Source of the DNA: an uncultured bacterium
GTDB lineage: Bacteria > Cyanobacteriota > Vampirovibrionia > Gastranaerophilales > Gastranaerophilaceae
DNA length: 64,000 bases
Reading direction: 5' to 3'
Assembly: GCA_949292175.1 (NCBI GenBank)
Contig: CASEYJ010000004.1
Coordinates: 124,001-188,000 of the forward strand
Shown: piece after piece, positions 27,216 through 36,038 of the stretch
How positions within the stretch are numbered: position 1 is the stretch's first letter
Layout of the letters: the number at the start of each line of letters is the position of its first letter
Translations under genes and position numbers: made by a program
The notes under the pieces: model-generated
Told to the model about the DNA's origin: nothing
The model's input: only the letters and a program-made list of their open reading frames with translations
The model's database searches: none

Positions 27216-27953
27216 TTATTTTTTTGTAAGCTTTTGTCTAACTGACTCAAAAATAACTACTGCAAGTGCATTTGACACATTCAAGGAATTGAAATCTTTT
27301 AGCATCGGAATTTTTACAACAAAATCAGAAGCCTTTAACAAAGATTTTGATACTCCTGCGTGCTCAGCACCCATTACAATCGCAAAATTCATATCATTAT
27401 AATTAACATCATAATAATTATCTTTTGCACTTGCATCAGTCGCAATTATCCACCAGTTTGATTTTTTTAATTTTTCAACAGCACTAGGCAGACTATTGAC
27501 TTTAATAATAGGGATATGATTAATTGCTCCGGCACTTGTTTTTTCTACAATAGAATTCACCTGAACGTTACGTCTTGAAGGCAAAATAATACCTGAAACT
27601 CCGGCACAAACTGCCGTTCTGATAATTGCTCCAAGATTATGCGGATCCTCAATTCCATCAAGAATTATAAGTGATTCATTATTATGTTCACCCTCTAAAA
27701 ACTCGTCCAAATCAGTGTATTTTATAGGTGAAATCTGAGCTATGACGCCTTGATGATTAAATTCAGAATAAGACGCAAACATTTCTCTTGCAACAAACTG
27801 AAAAACAATTCCTTTTTGACAAGCAAGCTCTTTTATCTTGTTCAACTTTACATCGGCATGCAAATTCTTGGATATAAGGATCTTATTAATTTCACGTTCA
27901 CCGGATGTAAGAGCCTCAATTACAGCATTCTTTCCAAAAATTATATCATCCAT
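27216..27953 (-). CDS. rlmB: 23S rRNA 2'-O-methyltransferase (RlmB/SpoU family)
   Basis: The 245-residue SPOUT enzyme has an N-terminal RNA-binding domain (GKNAVIEALTSGEREINKILI) and the trefoil-knot methyltransferase motifs LDGIEDPHNLGAIIRTA, IVMGAEHAGVS and IPMLKDFNSLNVSNALAV. It probably methylates 23S rRNA (Gm2251 in E. coli) or another guanosine. Its ATG shares one base with the nadA stop (TAATG), so the two are coupled. Confidence 0.92.
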   Translation of the reverse strand: MDDIIFGKNAVIEALTSGEREINKILISKNLHADVKLNKIKELACQKGIVFQFVAREMFASYSEFNHQGVIAQISPIKYTDLDEFLEGEHNNESLIILDGIEDPHNLGAIIRTAVCAGVSGIILPSRRNVQVNSIVEKTSAGAINHIPIIKVNSLPSAVEKLKKSNWWIIATDASAKDNYYDVNYNDMNFAIVMGAEHAGVSKSLLKASDFVVKIPMLKDFNSLNVSNALAVVIFESVRQKLTKK

Positions 27954-28861
27954 TATTTTGAAACCTCAAGCATTCTGTTTATACATTTAACACCTTTTTT
28001 TGCAATATCTTCGTCAACAGTAATCTCATACTGTTCATCCTTAAGTGCGTTATATATATCTTCTAATGTGTGCCATTTCATATTTTTACAAACAATATCC
28101 GGCTTAATTAAAATAAAGTCTTTTTCAGGATAATCTCTCTTTAATCTGTCTACAACACCCTTTTCTGTCGCAATGATAAACTGCTTAGAATCACTTTCAA
28201 CAGCATACTTCATGATACCTGTTGTACTACCAACATAATCAGCTAAATCCGTAACAGCCTTTGCACACTCAGGATGAGCCAAAACTTCAGCGTTAGGGTA
28301 TCTTTTCCTTGCCTCAATTACATCCTCAGCCTTAATCTTCAAGTGAGTCGGACAAAATCCCGAATATGTAGTAACTTTAACATTTCCAAGCTGACCTTCA
28401 ATCCACTTACCAAGATATGTATCAGGTAAAAACAATACTTCCGGAGCATTCAAACTTTTCACTATTTTAAGAGCATTTGAACTTGTACAGCAAATATCGC
28501 ACTCAGCCTTTACATCAGCATTAGAATTTATGTAACAAACAACCGGCAAATTCGAATGCTTCGCTTTAAATTCTCTCAATTGCTGAAGGTTAATCATATC
28601 AGCCATTTCACAACCGGACTCTTTCCTTGGAAGAAGAACTTTTTTATCGGGATTTAACATTTTTGCAGTCTGCGCCATAAAAAATACACCTGCAAAAACT
28701 ATAATATCAGCATCAGTTTTTGCCGCCTGCTGACTTAAATATAATGAGTCTCCCACAAAATCAGCAACCTCATCTATTTCTGCATTTTGGTAACAGTGAG
28801 CCAATATCACTGCATTCTTCTCTTCTTTTAGCTTTTTTATCTTATTAATCATGTCATTCAT
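27953..28861 (-). CDS. nadA: Quinolinate synthase
   Basis: The 302-residue enzyme condenses iminoaspartate and dihydroxyacetone phosphate to quinolinate for NAD synthesis. Likely [4Fe-4S] ligand regions are SGCEMADM, FCPTHLK and HPECAKAV, with GSTTGIM downstream. NAVILAHCYQNAEIDEVADFVGDS is the substrate-binding start. SD GGAGGAG. No nadB or nadC gene is in the window. Confidence 0.95.
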   Translation of the reverse strand: MNDMINKIKKLKEEKNAVILAHCYQNAEIDEVADFVGDSLYLSQQAAKTDADIIVFAGVFFMAQTAKMLNPDKKVLLPRKESGCEMADMINLQQLREFKAKHSNLPVVCYINSNADVKAECDICCTSSNALKIVKSLNAPEVLFLPDTYLGKWIEGQLGNVKVTTYSGFCPTHLKIKAEDVIEARKRYPNAEVLAHPECAKAVTDLADYVGSTTGIMKYAVESDSKQFIIATEKGVVDRLKRDYPEKDFILIKPDIVCKNMKWHTLEDIYNALKDEQYEITVDEDIAKKGVKCINRMLEVSK

Positions 28862-28903
28862 TTTGCGGAATTCTCCTCCATTTAGTGTAAATTTTTGTTA
28901 AAT

Positions 28904-28933
28904 TTGCATCCTCTATAAAATATATTGTATAAT
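28904..28933 (+). promoter_or_regulatory. Promoter of the PilM-PilN gene
   Basis: TTGCAT (28904-28909), 18-base spacer, TATAAT (28928-28933). Confidence 0.7.
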
Positions 28934-28968
28934 AAAAATAGGAATTAGTTACACAGGATAAGAGGAAT

Positions 28969-30684
28969 ATGAGTTTTTTAGGAAATTTATCATCAGGCGG
29001 GGCTAAACCAAGAGTTTACATTTCAGTAACTCCTGGCGTCGGCGTAGAAATGATACAGTTGGATTATGCAACAGCAACTGTTGCAAAATATGCTGTTAGA
29101 GATATTGGATACGATGAAGTATCCAGAGATATTACGGACTATGAAGGATTTAGAGATGCCGTTCAGGATATGTGCCAAGAATTAGGCATTGACCCAAAAA
29201 GTGAGGCAATTGTTAACATGCCATTGGTTTCATTTGGTTTGATGCAATTCCCACTGCTGCTTCCTGACAGTTCGATTACAGGTGGTATACAGTCAGAAGC
29301 TGAACAATCATACATATTCAGACGTGCAGAACCTGCTATTGTTTGGCAAGATTTGCCTATGGCAGGCGACGGACAGGGACAAGGAAATGAATCACGCCAA
29401 GTAGTTTATTCTGCAATTCAAAAATCAGTAATTTCTGGATTGGGTCAAGCTTTGGCTTCTATTGGAATGAGCCTTATCGGTGTTGAAAACTCATTAACAT
29501 CAACCCTTCGCGCATTAGACTTTGCAGGCTATACAAGCACTCAAATGCAACCTAATGTTACTTGGAATTTGATGATTTTGAATGCTACCGGTTATTCAAT
29601 TGTAACTATGTCTGGAAAAACAGTTACGGATTACTATGAAGAACCTCTTGCGATAAAATCATTCGAAGGTGAAGAAATATATAATGCAATTAACCAATCA
29701 GCACAAATCGCGTTGATGAGTTGCCCAGCAAACTACTTATTTATATTATCTGATACAGACCAAATAAGTGCTTCATTGTTAGCGTCAAAACTACAAACAC
29801 AAAGTTCTGTTACTGTATTAGAAAACAACTCATTTAAAAAACAAGCATCAATCATCCCTGCAGGCTTGGAAGTTCTACAAACACAAGCTTCTAAGATTTC
29901 TCTACAAGCTGTTGGTGCTGCGTTAGCAGATTATTCAGAATATCCACTAAATTTAAGATTTGAAGGTACAGCACGCGCTGCCGGAGTTGAACAAACTTGT
30001 ACTTTCACTATTGGTGATAAAGAAATTACACTTACACCTAATGCCGCAATGAAAATTGTAGGTATAATTGCAGCTGTGTTGATTATTCCTATTGCATTGC
30101 TTTCATTCTTAATTATGCCTAAACTTGTTGAATCAAGCCAAGCAAAACTTGATACGGCAAATAATGATATTCAAACTATTGATGCAGAGATTGCTAAATA
30201 CAAAGAGTCACAATCAACTTCTGTATTTAACCTTAAGGCTGAAGTTGAAAGGGGTATAAAAGGTAATCGTTCTAAATTAATGAATTATGTTGCAGCAGGC
30301 GACGCTATACCTAAAACAGTATGGTTAACTTACTTTATGACACAAGGCGATGGTCTTGTAGATATTAAAGGTGTTTCTTCAAACGTTGAAGATGTATATG
30401 TCTTCTTTAAAAATATGAGAGACTCTTTAATCGGTACTAAGTTAAGACTTCAAAAGTTAGAAATGGTTACAGATTCTGTTGACGATGCTATTACATCTTC
30501 AGGAAACTCAAATTACAGTTTTGAAATTACTAATATGACTGAAGATCAGTTAAGTGCATTAATGAGCACAACTCAATCAAATGATGAGAATAAGCAACAA
30601 TCACAACAACAGAAACAAAATCCTACACCGAACAATCCTCCTCAATCAGGATTGTTGAGTCAACAACCTATTCAAGGTAGATAA
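28969..30684 (+). CDS. Fused PilM-PilN type IV pilus assembly protein
   Basis: The 571-residue protein joins two parts. Residues 1-350 look like a PilM-type actin-fold domain (RVYISVTPGVGVEMIQLDYA; DYEGFRDAVQDMCQELGI; FPLLLPD). One membrane helix (about 363-384, IVGIIAAVLIIPIALLSFLI) is followed by a PilN-like periplasmic part with a coiled coil and PKTVWLTYFMTQGDGLVDIKG, VEDVYVFFKNMRDSL. The C-terminus is Gln/Pro/Asn-rich. In most bacteria PilM and PilN are separate, with PilM binding the PilN N-terminal tail. Here they would be covalently joined across the membrane. PilO follows. The assignment rests on motifs and context. Confidence 0.72.
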   Translation: MSFLGNLSSGGAKPRVYISVTPGVGVEMIQLDYATATVAKYAVRDIGYDEVSRDITDYEGFRDAVQDMCQELGIDPKSEAIVNMPLVSFGLMQFPLLLPDSSITGGIQSEAEQSYIFRRAEPAIVWQDLPMAGDGQGQGNESRQVVYSAIQKSVISGLGQALASIGMSLIGVENSLTSTLRALDFAGYTSTQMQPNVTWNLMILNATGYSIVTMSGKTVTDYYEEPLAIKSFEGEEIYNAINQSAQIALMSCPANYLFILSDTDQISASLLASKLQTQSSVTVLENNSFKKQASIIPAGLEVLQTQASKISLQAVGAALADYSEYPLNLRFEGTARAAGVEQTCTFTIGDKEITLTPNAAMKIVGIIAAVLIIPIALLSFLIMPKLVESSQAKLDTANNDIQTIDAEIAKYKESQSTSVFNLKAEVERGIKGNRSKLMNYVAAGDAIPKTVWLTYFMTQGDGLVDIKGVSSNVEDVYVFFKNMRDSLIGTKLRLQKLEMVTDSVDDAITSSGNSNYSFEITNMTEDQLSALMSTTQSNDENKQQSQQQKQNPTPNNPPQSGLLSQQPIQGR

Positions 30685-30715
30685 CGAACAAGCATAAAAA
30701 ATAAGGAATTTAATA

Positions 30716-31330
30716 ATGGCAGAAGAAAATAATGAAAACAAGAATGACGTAATGACCGTGCTAAAGATGCCAATTTTGATGTTAGTATTGGTAATTTTGT
30801 TAGCCGTATACGTAATCGCAACACAGTTAGTCCCTAAGATTGGTGAGTTTGCTGACTTACACAGCAATTACAAGACTCAAATGGAATCTTATGCGGATAA
30901 AGAAAGAACTTTGGAAGAACTTAAATCAAGGACTCCTAAAGCAGATGCAGCAAGTGAAAATCTTACAGACTCAGGAAAATCTGTATTTAAACCTCTAGAA
31001 TCAGGCTCTGACCCAGAAACCATCATTGCCGCAGAGTTTAACGAAATTCTGTCTTCAATAACAACAAATACAATTAAAACTCGTTCTGTAAAATACACTT
31101 ATGATCCTGAAGATGATAGCTTTGTAAAAGGCAACGCTAGTAAATATACCGTTTGCAAACTTGATATGGAAATGATTGCAACATATACAAACTTCAAGAA
31201 CTTTATGAAAGAATTGTATAAACACGAGCATTATCTTGACATTGCTAAGGTTGAAATTGTTCCTTATCAAAAGAATAAAACAATATTGCTGATTAACCTT
31301 CAATTGAAGCTATATGCTGAAAGAGCTTAA
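30716..31330 (+). CDS. PilO-like type IV pilus alignment protein
   Basis: The 204-residue bitopic protein has a short cytoplasmic tail, one membrane helix (about 19-40), a coiled coil (about 48-70) and a ferredoxin-like periplasmic domain (CKLDMEMIATYTNFKNFMKELY, DIAKVEIVPYQ, INLQLKLYA). This is the PilO architecture, and it lies directly after the PilM-PilN fusion. It would link the inner-membrane platform to the secretin; no pilQ, pilB or pilin gene is in the window. Its stop overlaps the convergent radical SAM stop. Confidence 0.75.
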   Translation: MAEENNENKNDVMTVLKMPILMLVLVILLAVYVIATQLVPKIGEFADLHSNYKTQMESYADKERTLEELKSRTPKADAASENLTDSGKSVFKPLESGSDPETIIAAEFNEILSSITTNTIKTRSVKYTYDPEDDSFVKGNASKYTVCKLDMEMIATYTNFKNFMKELYKHEHYLDIAKVEIVPYQKNKTILLINLQLKLYAERA

Positions 31331-32190
31331 GAGTTAAAATCAGAAAAATCGATTCCAAACACCTGCCTTTTATTTTTAAGGCAGGTGTTACAGTATGGAG
31401 TTTCAAGAATTGTCTTGGTTGAATAATCACTAAAATCGGCTCCACTTCGTCCTCTATGGTCATTTGATAGAAACGGACAACTATAAACACCTTTTGCCGT
31501 AATTATACGTCCAAATTCACAATCTAATTTGTTATTAATGCGAATATCAGTTGCATCAATATCTTTATTTGACTTGTCGTACCACATATTTACTGCAACA
31601 TTTCTATCTTGAGCCTTCAAACCTGCATTTTCCAAGATTGCCTTAAACTGGTCTCTCAAGAAAATTTCATCCTCTTTATAATAGTTAGTTACCGCCAAAA
31701 TAGGGTTAAAGTCATATTTTACAAGATTTTTTACAGCGTGAATAACTTGTCTATATGCACCTCTTCCGCGAATACTGTCATTTTTAAGTTCGTCATAATG
31801 GTCGATACTTAACTTAAAAATAATTTCATAGTTACTTTCATCTTCAACTCGTTTTAGAAATCTTGCCTTTTTTTCATTGATAAAACTACCATTTGTACAA
31901 ATACAAACACTGGAACGCTTCAAACACAGACGCAAAATATTGTTAAAATCAGGATGTGTCATAGGCTCAGCACCTGTTAAATAGATACATTGAATATTTT
32001 CTTTCGTAGTATCATTAAGTGCCTTTTTCACAGTATCAATAGGGATAAAATCTTTTATTTTTTTTGAAACAGGAAAATCAATATAACAATGCGTACAACG
32101 CTGATTGCAGTTATGAGCAGTCATCTCTATAAACAAATTATTTAATTCTTTAAGTTCGCAAACAGGTGCCTGAAATATTGATGTTTTCAT
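31327..32190 (-). CDS. Radical SAM protein with SPASM-like C-terminus
   Basis: The 287-residue protein has the radical SAM cluster motif CNQRCTHCY (Cys28, Cys32, Cys35) near the N-terminus, a TGAEPMTHPDF (GGE-like) segment and a C-terminal cysteine region (LDCEFGRI, YSCPFLS, YCNTCLK) that could bind an auxiliary cluster. Such enzymes often modify peptides or cofactors. No candidate precursor peptide is beside it. GRGAYRQVIHAVKNLVKYDF is typical of the family. SD GGAGAG. The substrate is unknown. Confidence 0.85.
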   Translation of the reverse strand: MKTSIFQAPVCELKELNNLFIEMTAHNCNQRCTHCYIDFPVSKKIKDFIPIDTVKKALNDTTKENIQCIYLTGAEPMTHPDFNNILRLCLKRSSVCICTNGSFINEKKARFLKRVEDESNYEIIFKLSIDHYDELKNDSIRGRGAYRQVIHAVKNLVKYDFNPILAVTNYYKEDEIFLRDQFKAILENAGLKAQDRNVAVNMWYDKSNKDIDATDIRINNKLDCEFGRIITAKGVYSCPFLSNDHRGRSGADFSDYSTKTILETPYCNTCLKNKRQVFGIDFSDFNS

Positions 32191-32271
32191 TCTAACTCTC
32201 CTTCTTTCTCAATACGTTAGAATTATTGTAAAAACAACAATAATTATTTAACATTAACCATCAGGGTACAC

Positions 32272-32601
32272 TTAGTCATCCTGTTTACTTATATTAAAGT
32301 CCTTAGGCTTTTTATTCTCTAACCAACGACTCATCAAGAAATTCTCATAACTTAAAGCATAATTATAAAGCGCATTTACGAGCACTCTCCCGCTTTCTGA
32401 TTTTCCTACAATAAGAAAATCTCCATACTTATTCTCAGCAAGCATAATTTCCTTATGGACTATTTTATCAACGTGATTTTTAGGATTTTTATTAATAACG
32501 ACATGAATCCACTGACAAAGAACTTTCGTTGCAGTAATCTTATTTTGAGTGATATCATCGCTAAACTGTTTAAGATAAGTTGAAAATTCCTGTAAAATCA
32601 T
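32272..32601 (-). CDS. Hypothetical 109-residue protein downstream of comF
   Basis: Its ATG directly abuts the comF stop (TAGATG), so the two are co-translated. The protein is helical and soluble, without membrane segments (VLCQWIHVVINKNPKN; LVNALYNYALSYENFLMSRW). No family recognised. The role may relate to comF, but nothing in the sequence shows it. Confidence 0.65.
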   Translation of the reverse strand: MILQEFSTYLKQFSDDITQNKITATKVLCQWIHVVINKNPKNHVDKIVHKEIMLAENKYGDFLIVGKSESGRVLVNALYNYALSYENFLMSRWLENKKPKDFNISKQDD

Positions 32602-33252
32602 CTATTCTCCAAAAGGGGTAGTCGCTGTAAAACAAACTATATCATCAATCTGATATTTTTTCAATTCACGAATCATTTCTTCGAAAGTTGAACCAGTTGT
32701 ACAAATATCATCGAGCAAAAGTAACTTTATACCTTTATCCAAATTCTGAGGATTAACCTCAAAGGCATCTTTAAGATTTTGTACTCTCTCAATTTTCTTT
32801 AAATTATACTGGGGTTTTGTATCCTTAACCCTTTTTATCAAACTTGGGTTGTAACTGCACCCTGTTAGCCTTGCAAACTCTTCTGCAACAAGCTCCATAT
32901 GATTATATTTTCGCTTACGGCGACGAGCTTCGAAAATAGGAACAGGCACAACCTGGTAATTATTATCAGTTGCAATATTTTTCCAATACTCCGCCATAAA
33001 TTTTGCAAGGTAATAGGCTAAACTCTTCTGCCTATGATATTTCAACCCACGGATAAGTTTTTGGAGATTTTTGGAATAATTACCAGCGCAATAAACTTTC
33101 TTCCCCTCAATCATTCGATTAACTCTAACCGGTAAAAACTCAAGAGTATCGTAACACTTTGAACACATTTTAACGCACTCTCTTGAGCTCCCGCAAAAAT
33201 AACATTTTTTCTTATAAATCCAGTCTAATAAACCTAAAAAAAACTCTTTCAT
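32602..33252 (-). CDS. comF: ComF family phosphoribosyltransferase-like protein
   Basis: The 216-residue protein has an N-terminal zinc ribbon (CYFCGSSRECVKMCSKCY) and the PRPP-binding motif LLLLDDICTTGSTFEEM. ComF/GntX proteins act in DNA uptake and processing. Type IV pilus genes at 29-31 kb would fit a competence role, but this is inference. It has no SD; TAGAAT ends six bases before the ATG and directly follows the alaS terminator U-tract. Confidence 0.9.
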   Translation of the reverse strand: MKEFFLGLLDWIYKKKCYFCGSSRECVKMCSKCYDTLEFLPVRVNRMIEGKKVYCAGNYSKNLQKLIRGLKYHRQKSLAYYLAKFMAEYWKNIATDNNYQVVPVPIFEARRRKRKYNHMELVAEEFARLTGCSYNPSLIKRVKDTKPQYNLKKIERVQNLKDAFEVNPQNLDKGIKLLLLDDICTTGSTFEEMIRELKKYQIDDIVCFTATTPFGE

Positions 33253-33258
33253 ATCGGT

Positions 33259-33264
33259 ATTCTA
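33259..33264 (-). promoter_or_regulatory. -10 element, leaderless start of comF
   Basis: TAGAAT, ACCGAT, ATG on the minus strand. The mfd start has the same ATACCGATATG string. Confidence 0.45.
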
Positions 33265-33267
33265 TTA

Positions 33268-33296
33268 CAAAAAAGCGGGGAATAATTATTCCCCGC
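33268..33296 (-). terminator. Terminator of alaS
   Basis: GCGGGGAATAATTATTCCCCGC (perfect inverted repeat, 33275-33296) followed by six U on the minus strand. comF's -10 starts four bases further. Confidence 0.9.
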
Positions 33297-33302
33297 AACA
33301 TC

Positions 33303-35915
33303 CTATTTAAGTTCAGTTTCAACCTTTGCAAGTATTTCATCAAGCTTCGAAGCATCTTTAACTCCGCCTTGAGCGAAGTTTGGACGCCCGCCACCGTTAG
33401 CACCGGTTGCTCTTGCAATCTCGCCAACAATCTTTCCGGCGTTAACGCCCTTCTTAACAAAGCTGTCTGAGACTTTTACTGCCACAGTCTTTTCAGAAGC
33501 AAGAACAATAACACTTTCTCCAAGCTTCTGAGATAAAAATTCCAATCCGACCTTCAAAGCAGCAGGTTTCAAGTCAGTAATCTTAGTTATGAACAATTTA
33601 CCGCCTTCAATATTTTGAGCCTTAGAAATAAATGTTGCAAATTTTGAACGAGCATTTTCTTCCTGAAGCTTTTCAATTTCCTTTTGAAGTTCCTTATTCT
33701 CATCAGCAAGTTTTTCAACACGGTCAAAAACTTCGTTGTAATGAGCTTTGAACATCAAAGACAATCTGTCCATTTCCTTAACTTTTGCATTCATAAATTC
33801 GAATGCAGCCTTACTTACAGCAAGCTCAATACGTCTTGTACCTGCAGAAATTGCACCCTCAGTAACAATTTTAACCAAACGTAAATCTTTAGTATTTCTT
33901 GCATGAGTACCTGCACAGAATTCCTTTGAAATACAGCATTCTTTACCGATTGAAACTACACGTACTACGTCATCATATTTTTCACCAAACAAAGCTGTCG
34001 CACCTGTAAGTTTAGCTTTTTCAATATCCATAACTTCAGTAGTAACAGGAAGCGCCTTTGCAACCCAATCGTTCATAATATCTTCAACCTTGAAGATCTC
34101 ATCAGGAGTCATCGCACGAGAGAATGTAAAGTCAAATCTCATACGATTTTCTTCAACCTGAGATCCAGCTTGCTTAACCTCATCACCAAGCACCTTAATC
34201 AAAGCAGCTTGTAACAAGTGAGCTGAAGTATGGTGCAAACGAATTTCCTCACGTTTAGCAACATCAATAGCAGCTTTAACTTTTTGGCCAATAAGTTCAT
34301 CACCGTTTATCAACTTACATCTGTGAACAAACAACTTATTAACCTTAAATGTTGTCAAAACTTCAAGTTTTAATTCTTCGCCACCGGTTTTTGAATCAAC
34401 TATAAAGCCGCTATCTCCAATCTGTCCACCACATTCAGCGTAGAAAGGAGTCTTATCAAGAACAACATCAATATATCCGTCACCCTCGATTGTATCCAAA
34501 ACAGTTGCTTCACATTCATTTTCTTCATAACCGACAAAATCTGTTGAACCAACTTTTTCTTCAACTTTTGCATATTTCATATCACCGGTAACGCTTATTT
34601 TAGCAGTTGCAGCTTTTGCGCGATCTTTTTGCTCTTGCATTGCTTTCTTGAAACCTTCTTCATCGATGTTCAAGCCATTTTCAGCTGCAATTTCTTTTGA
34701 CAACTCAAGCGGGAATCCAAAAGTATCATACAATCTGAATGCACTTTCGCCATCAATATCTTTTTTACCTGCGATAAATTCATCAAGAAGTTTGTAACCA
34801 CGGTCAAGTGTCTTTGCAAATCTTTCTTCTTCCTTCTTAATTGTATCAACAATCTTATCTCTGTTTTTAACCAAGTCAGGATAATCTTTACCGTATCTTT
34901 CGACAACAACATCGACAAGTTTATACAAGAATGGAAGATCCATACCAAGAATTTTTCCGTGACGCAAAGCTCTACGCAAAATCATTCTCAAAACATAGCT
35001 TCTTCCTTCATTTCCAGGTATAACTCCATCTGAAATCAAGAATGTAACACATCTTGCGTGGTCTGTAATTATTCTCAAAGATATATCAGTTTTTTCAGAT
35101 TTTTTGTAAGGTACGCCGGACATTTCTGAAACTTTATCCAAAATTGGCTTCAACAAGTCAGTTTCGAAAGTAGATGCAACACCTTGGCAAACCATTGCAA
35201 TACGTTCAAGACCCATACCTGTATCAACGTTCTTATGTTCAAGAGGTGACTGATTACCTTCTTCATCCTGATAAAGCTCAGTGAAAACAAGGTTCCAAAT
35301 TTCAACCCATCTGTCACATTCACAAGTATCAACACCACAACCGCGAGGGTCATCGCATTTGTACTGTTCACCTAAATCATAATGGATTTCAGAACAAGGT
35401 CCGCAAGATCCAGACGCTCCAGGAGGGCCCCAGAAATTATCTTTCTTACCTTTTCTTAGAATTCTGTCGGCAGGAACACCTACACTTCTCCAAATGTCGT
35501 ATGCTTCATCATCAGTTTCATAAATAGTTATCCAAAGTCTTGATTTATCAAGTTTTAAAACTTCTGTAACAAATTCCCAAGCCCAAGGAATAACTTCTTT
35601 TTTATAGTAATCGCCAAACGAGAAATTACCAAGCATTTCGAAGAACGTATGGTGACGAGGAGTTCTTCCTACATTTTCAATATCAGAATCTTTACCGCCG
35701 GCTCTTGCACATTTTTGACAAGAAGTCGCACGAGCTGGGTCGTATGGAGATTTTTGAATACCTAAAAATATTGGCAAAAATTGCAACATACCTGCTGTTG
35801 TCAACAATACAGTAGGGTTGTCAGGCACAAGACTTGAGCTCTTTACTATTGTATGTTGATGTTTATCTCTAAAATAATTCAAATATAAATTTCTGATTTC
35901 GTTTCCGCCTAGCAT
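33303..35915 (-). CDS. alaS: Alanyl-tRNA synthetase
   Basis: The 870-residue enzyme is full length: class II catalytic core (LNYFRDKHQHTIVKSSSLVP; RHHTFFEMLGNFSFGDYYK), tRNA-binding middle, editing domain with zinc-site motifs HHTSAHLLQ and CAGTHARNTKDL, coiled coil and C-terminal DHHA1-type domain (ATGANGGGRPNFAQGG). It charges tRNA-Ala and clears mischarged Ser or Gly. SD AAAGGAT. A strong terminator follows. Confidence 0.98.
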   Translation of the reverse strand: MLGGNEIRNLYLNYFRDKHQHTIVKSSSLVPDNPTVLLTTAGMLQFLPIFLGIQKSPYDPARATSCQKCARAGGKDSDIENVGRTPRHHTFFEMLGNFSFGDYYKKEVIPWAWEFVTEVLKLDKSRLWITIYETDDEAYDIWRSVGVPADRILRKGKKDNFWGPPGASGSCGPCSEIHYDLGEQYKCDDPRGCGVDTCECDRWVEIWNLVFTELYQDEEGNQSPLEHKNVDTGMGLERIAMVCQGVASTFETDLLKPILDKVSEMSGVPYKKSEKTDISLRIITDHARCVTFLISDGVIPGNEGRSYVLRMILRRALRHGKILGMDLPFLYKLVDVVVERYGKDYPDLVKNRDKIVDTIKKEEERFAKTLDRGYKLLDEFIAGKKDIDGESAFRLYDTFGFPLELSKEIAAENGLNIDEEGFKKAMQEQKDRAKAATAKISVTGDMKYAKVEEKVGSTDFVGYEENECEATVLDTIEGDGYIDVVLDKTPFYAECGGQIGDSGFIVDSKTGGEELKLEVLTTFKVNKLFVHRCKLINGDELIGQKVKAAIDVAKREEIRLHHTSAHLLQAALIKVLGDEVKQAGSQVEENRMRFDFTFSRAMTPDEIFKVEDIMNDWVAKALPVTTEVMDIEKAKLTGATALFGEKYDDVVRVVSIGKECCISKEFCAGTHARNTKDLRLVKIVTEGAISAGTRRIELAVSKAAFEFMNAKVKEMDRLSLMFKAHYNEVFDRVEKLADENKELQKEIEKLQEENARSKFATFISKAQNIEGGKLFITKITDLKPAALKVGLEFLSQKLGESVIVLASEKTVAVKVSDSFVKKGVNAGKIVGEIARATGANGGGRPNFAQGGVKDASKLDEILAKVETELK

Positions 35916-36026
35916 AATCCTTTTCCCTTATTTACTTTTCATCAATACGAAAATTATATATTAAACATAATTCTTATGCAATTTTTCATTAGCAGAAATG
36001 CACGGGCCTGTAAGATGTGTTTGTAT

Positions 36027-36032
36027 TATAAT
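36027..36032 (+). promoter_or_regulatory. -10 element, leaderless start of holA
   Basis: TATAAT, GTTTGT, ATG (36039). No SD near this ATG. Confidence 0.6.
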
Positions 36033-36038
36033 GTTTGT

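Noticed and set aside
31327..32272. RiPP gene cluster around the radical SAM gene
   Set aside because: No precursor peptide, transporter or peptidase gene is adjacent.
35976..36038. Upstream ATG for holA
   Set aside because: The first 21 residues do not resemble HolA and the TATAAT of the predicted promoter lies inside them.
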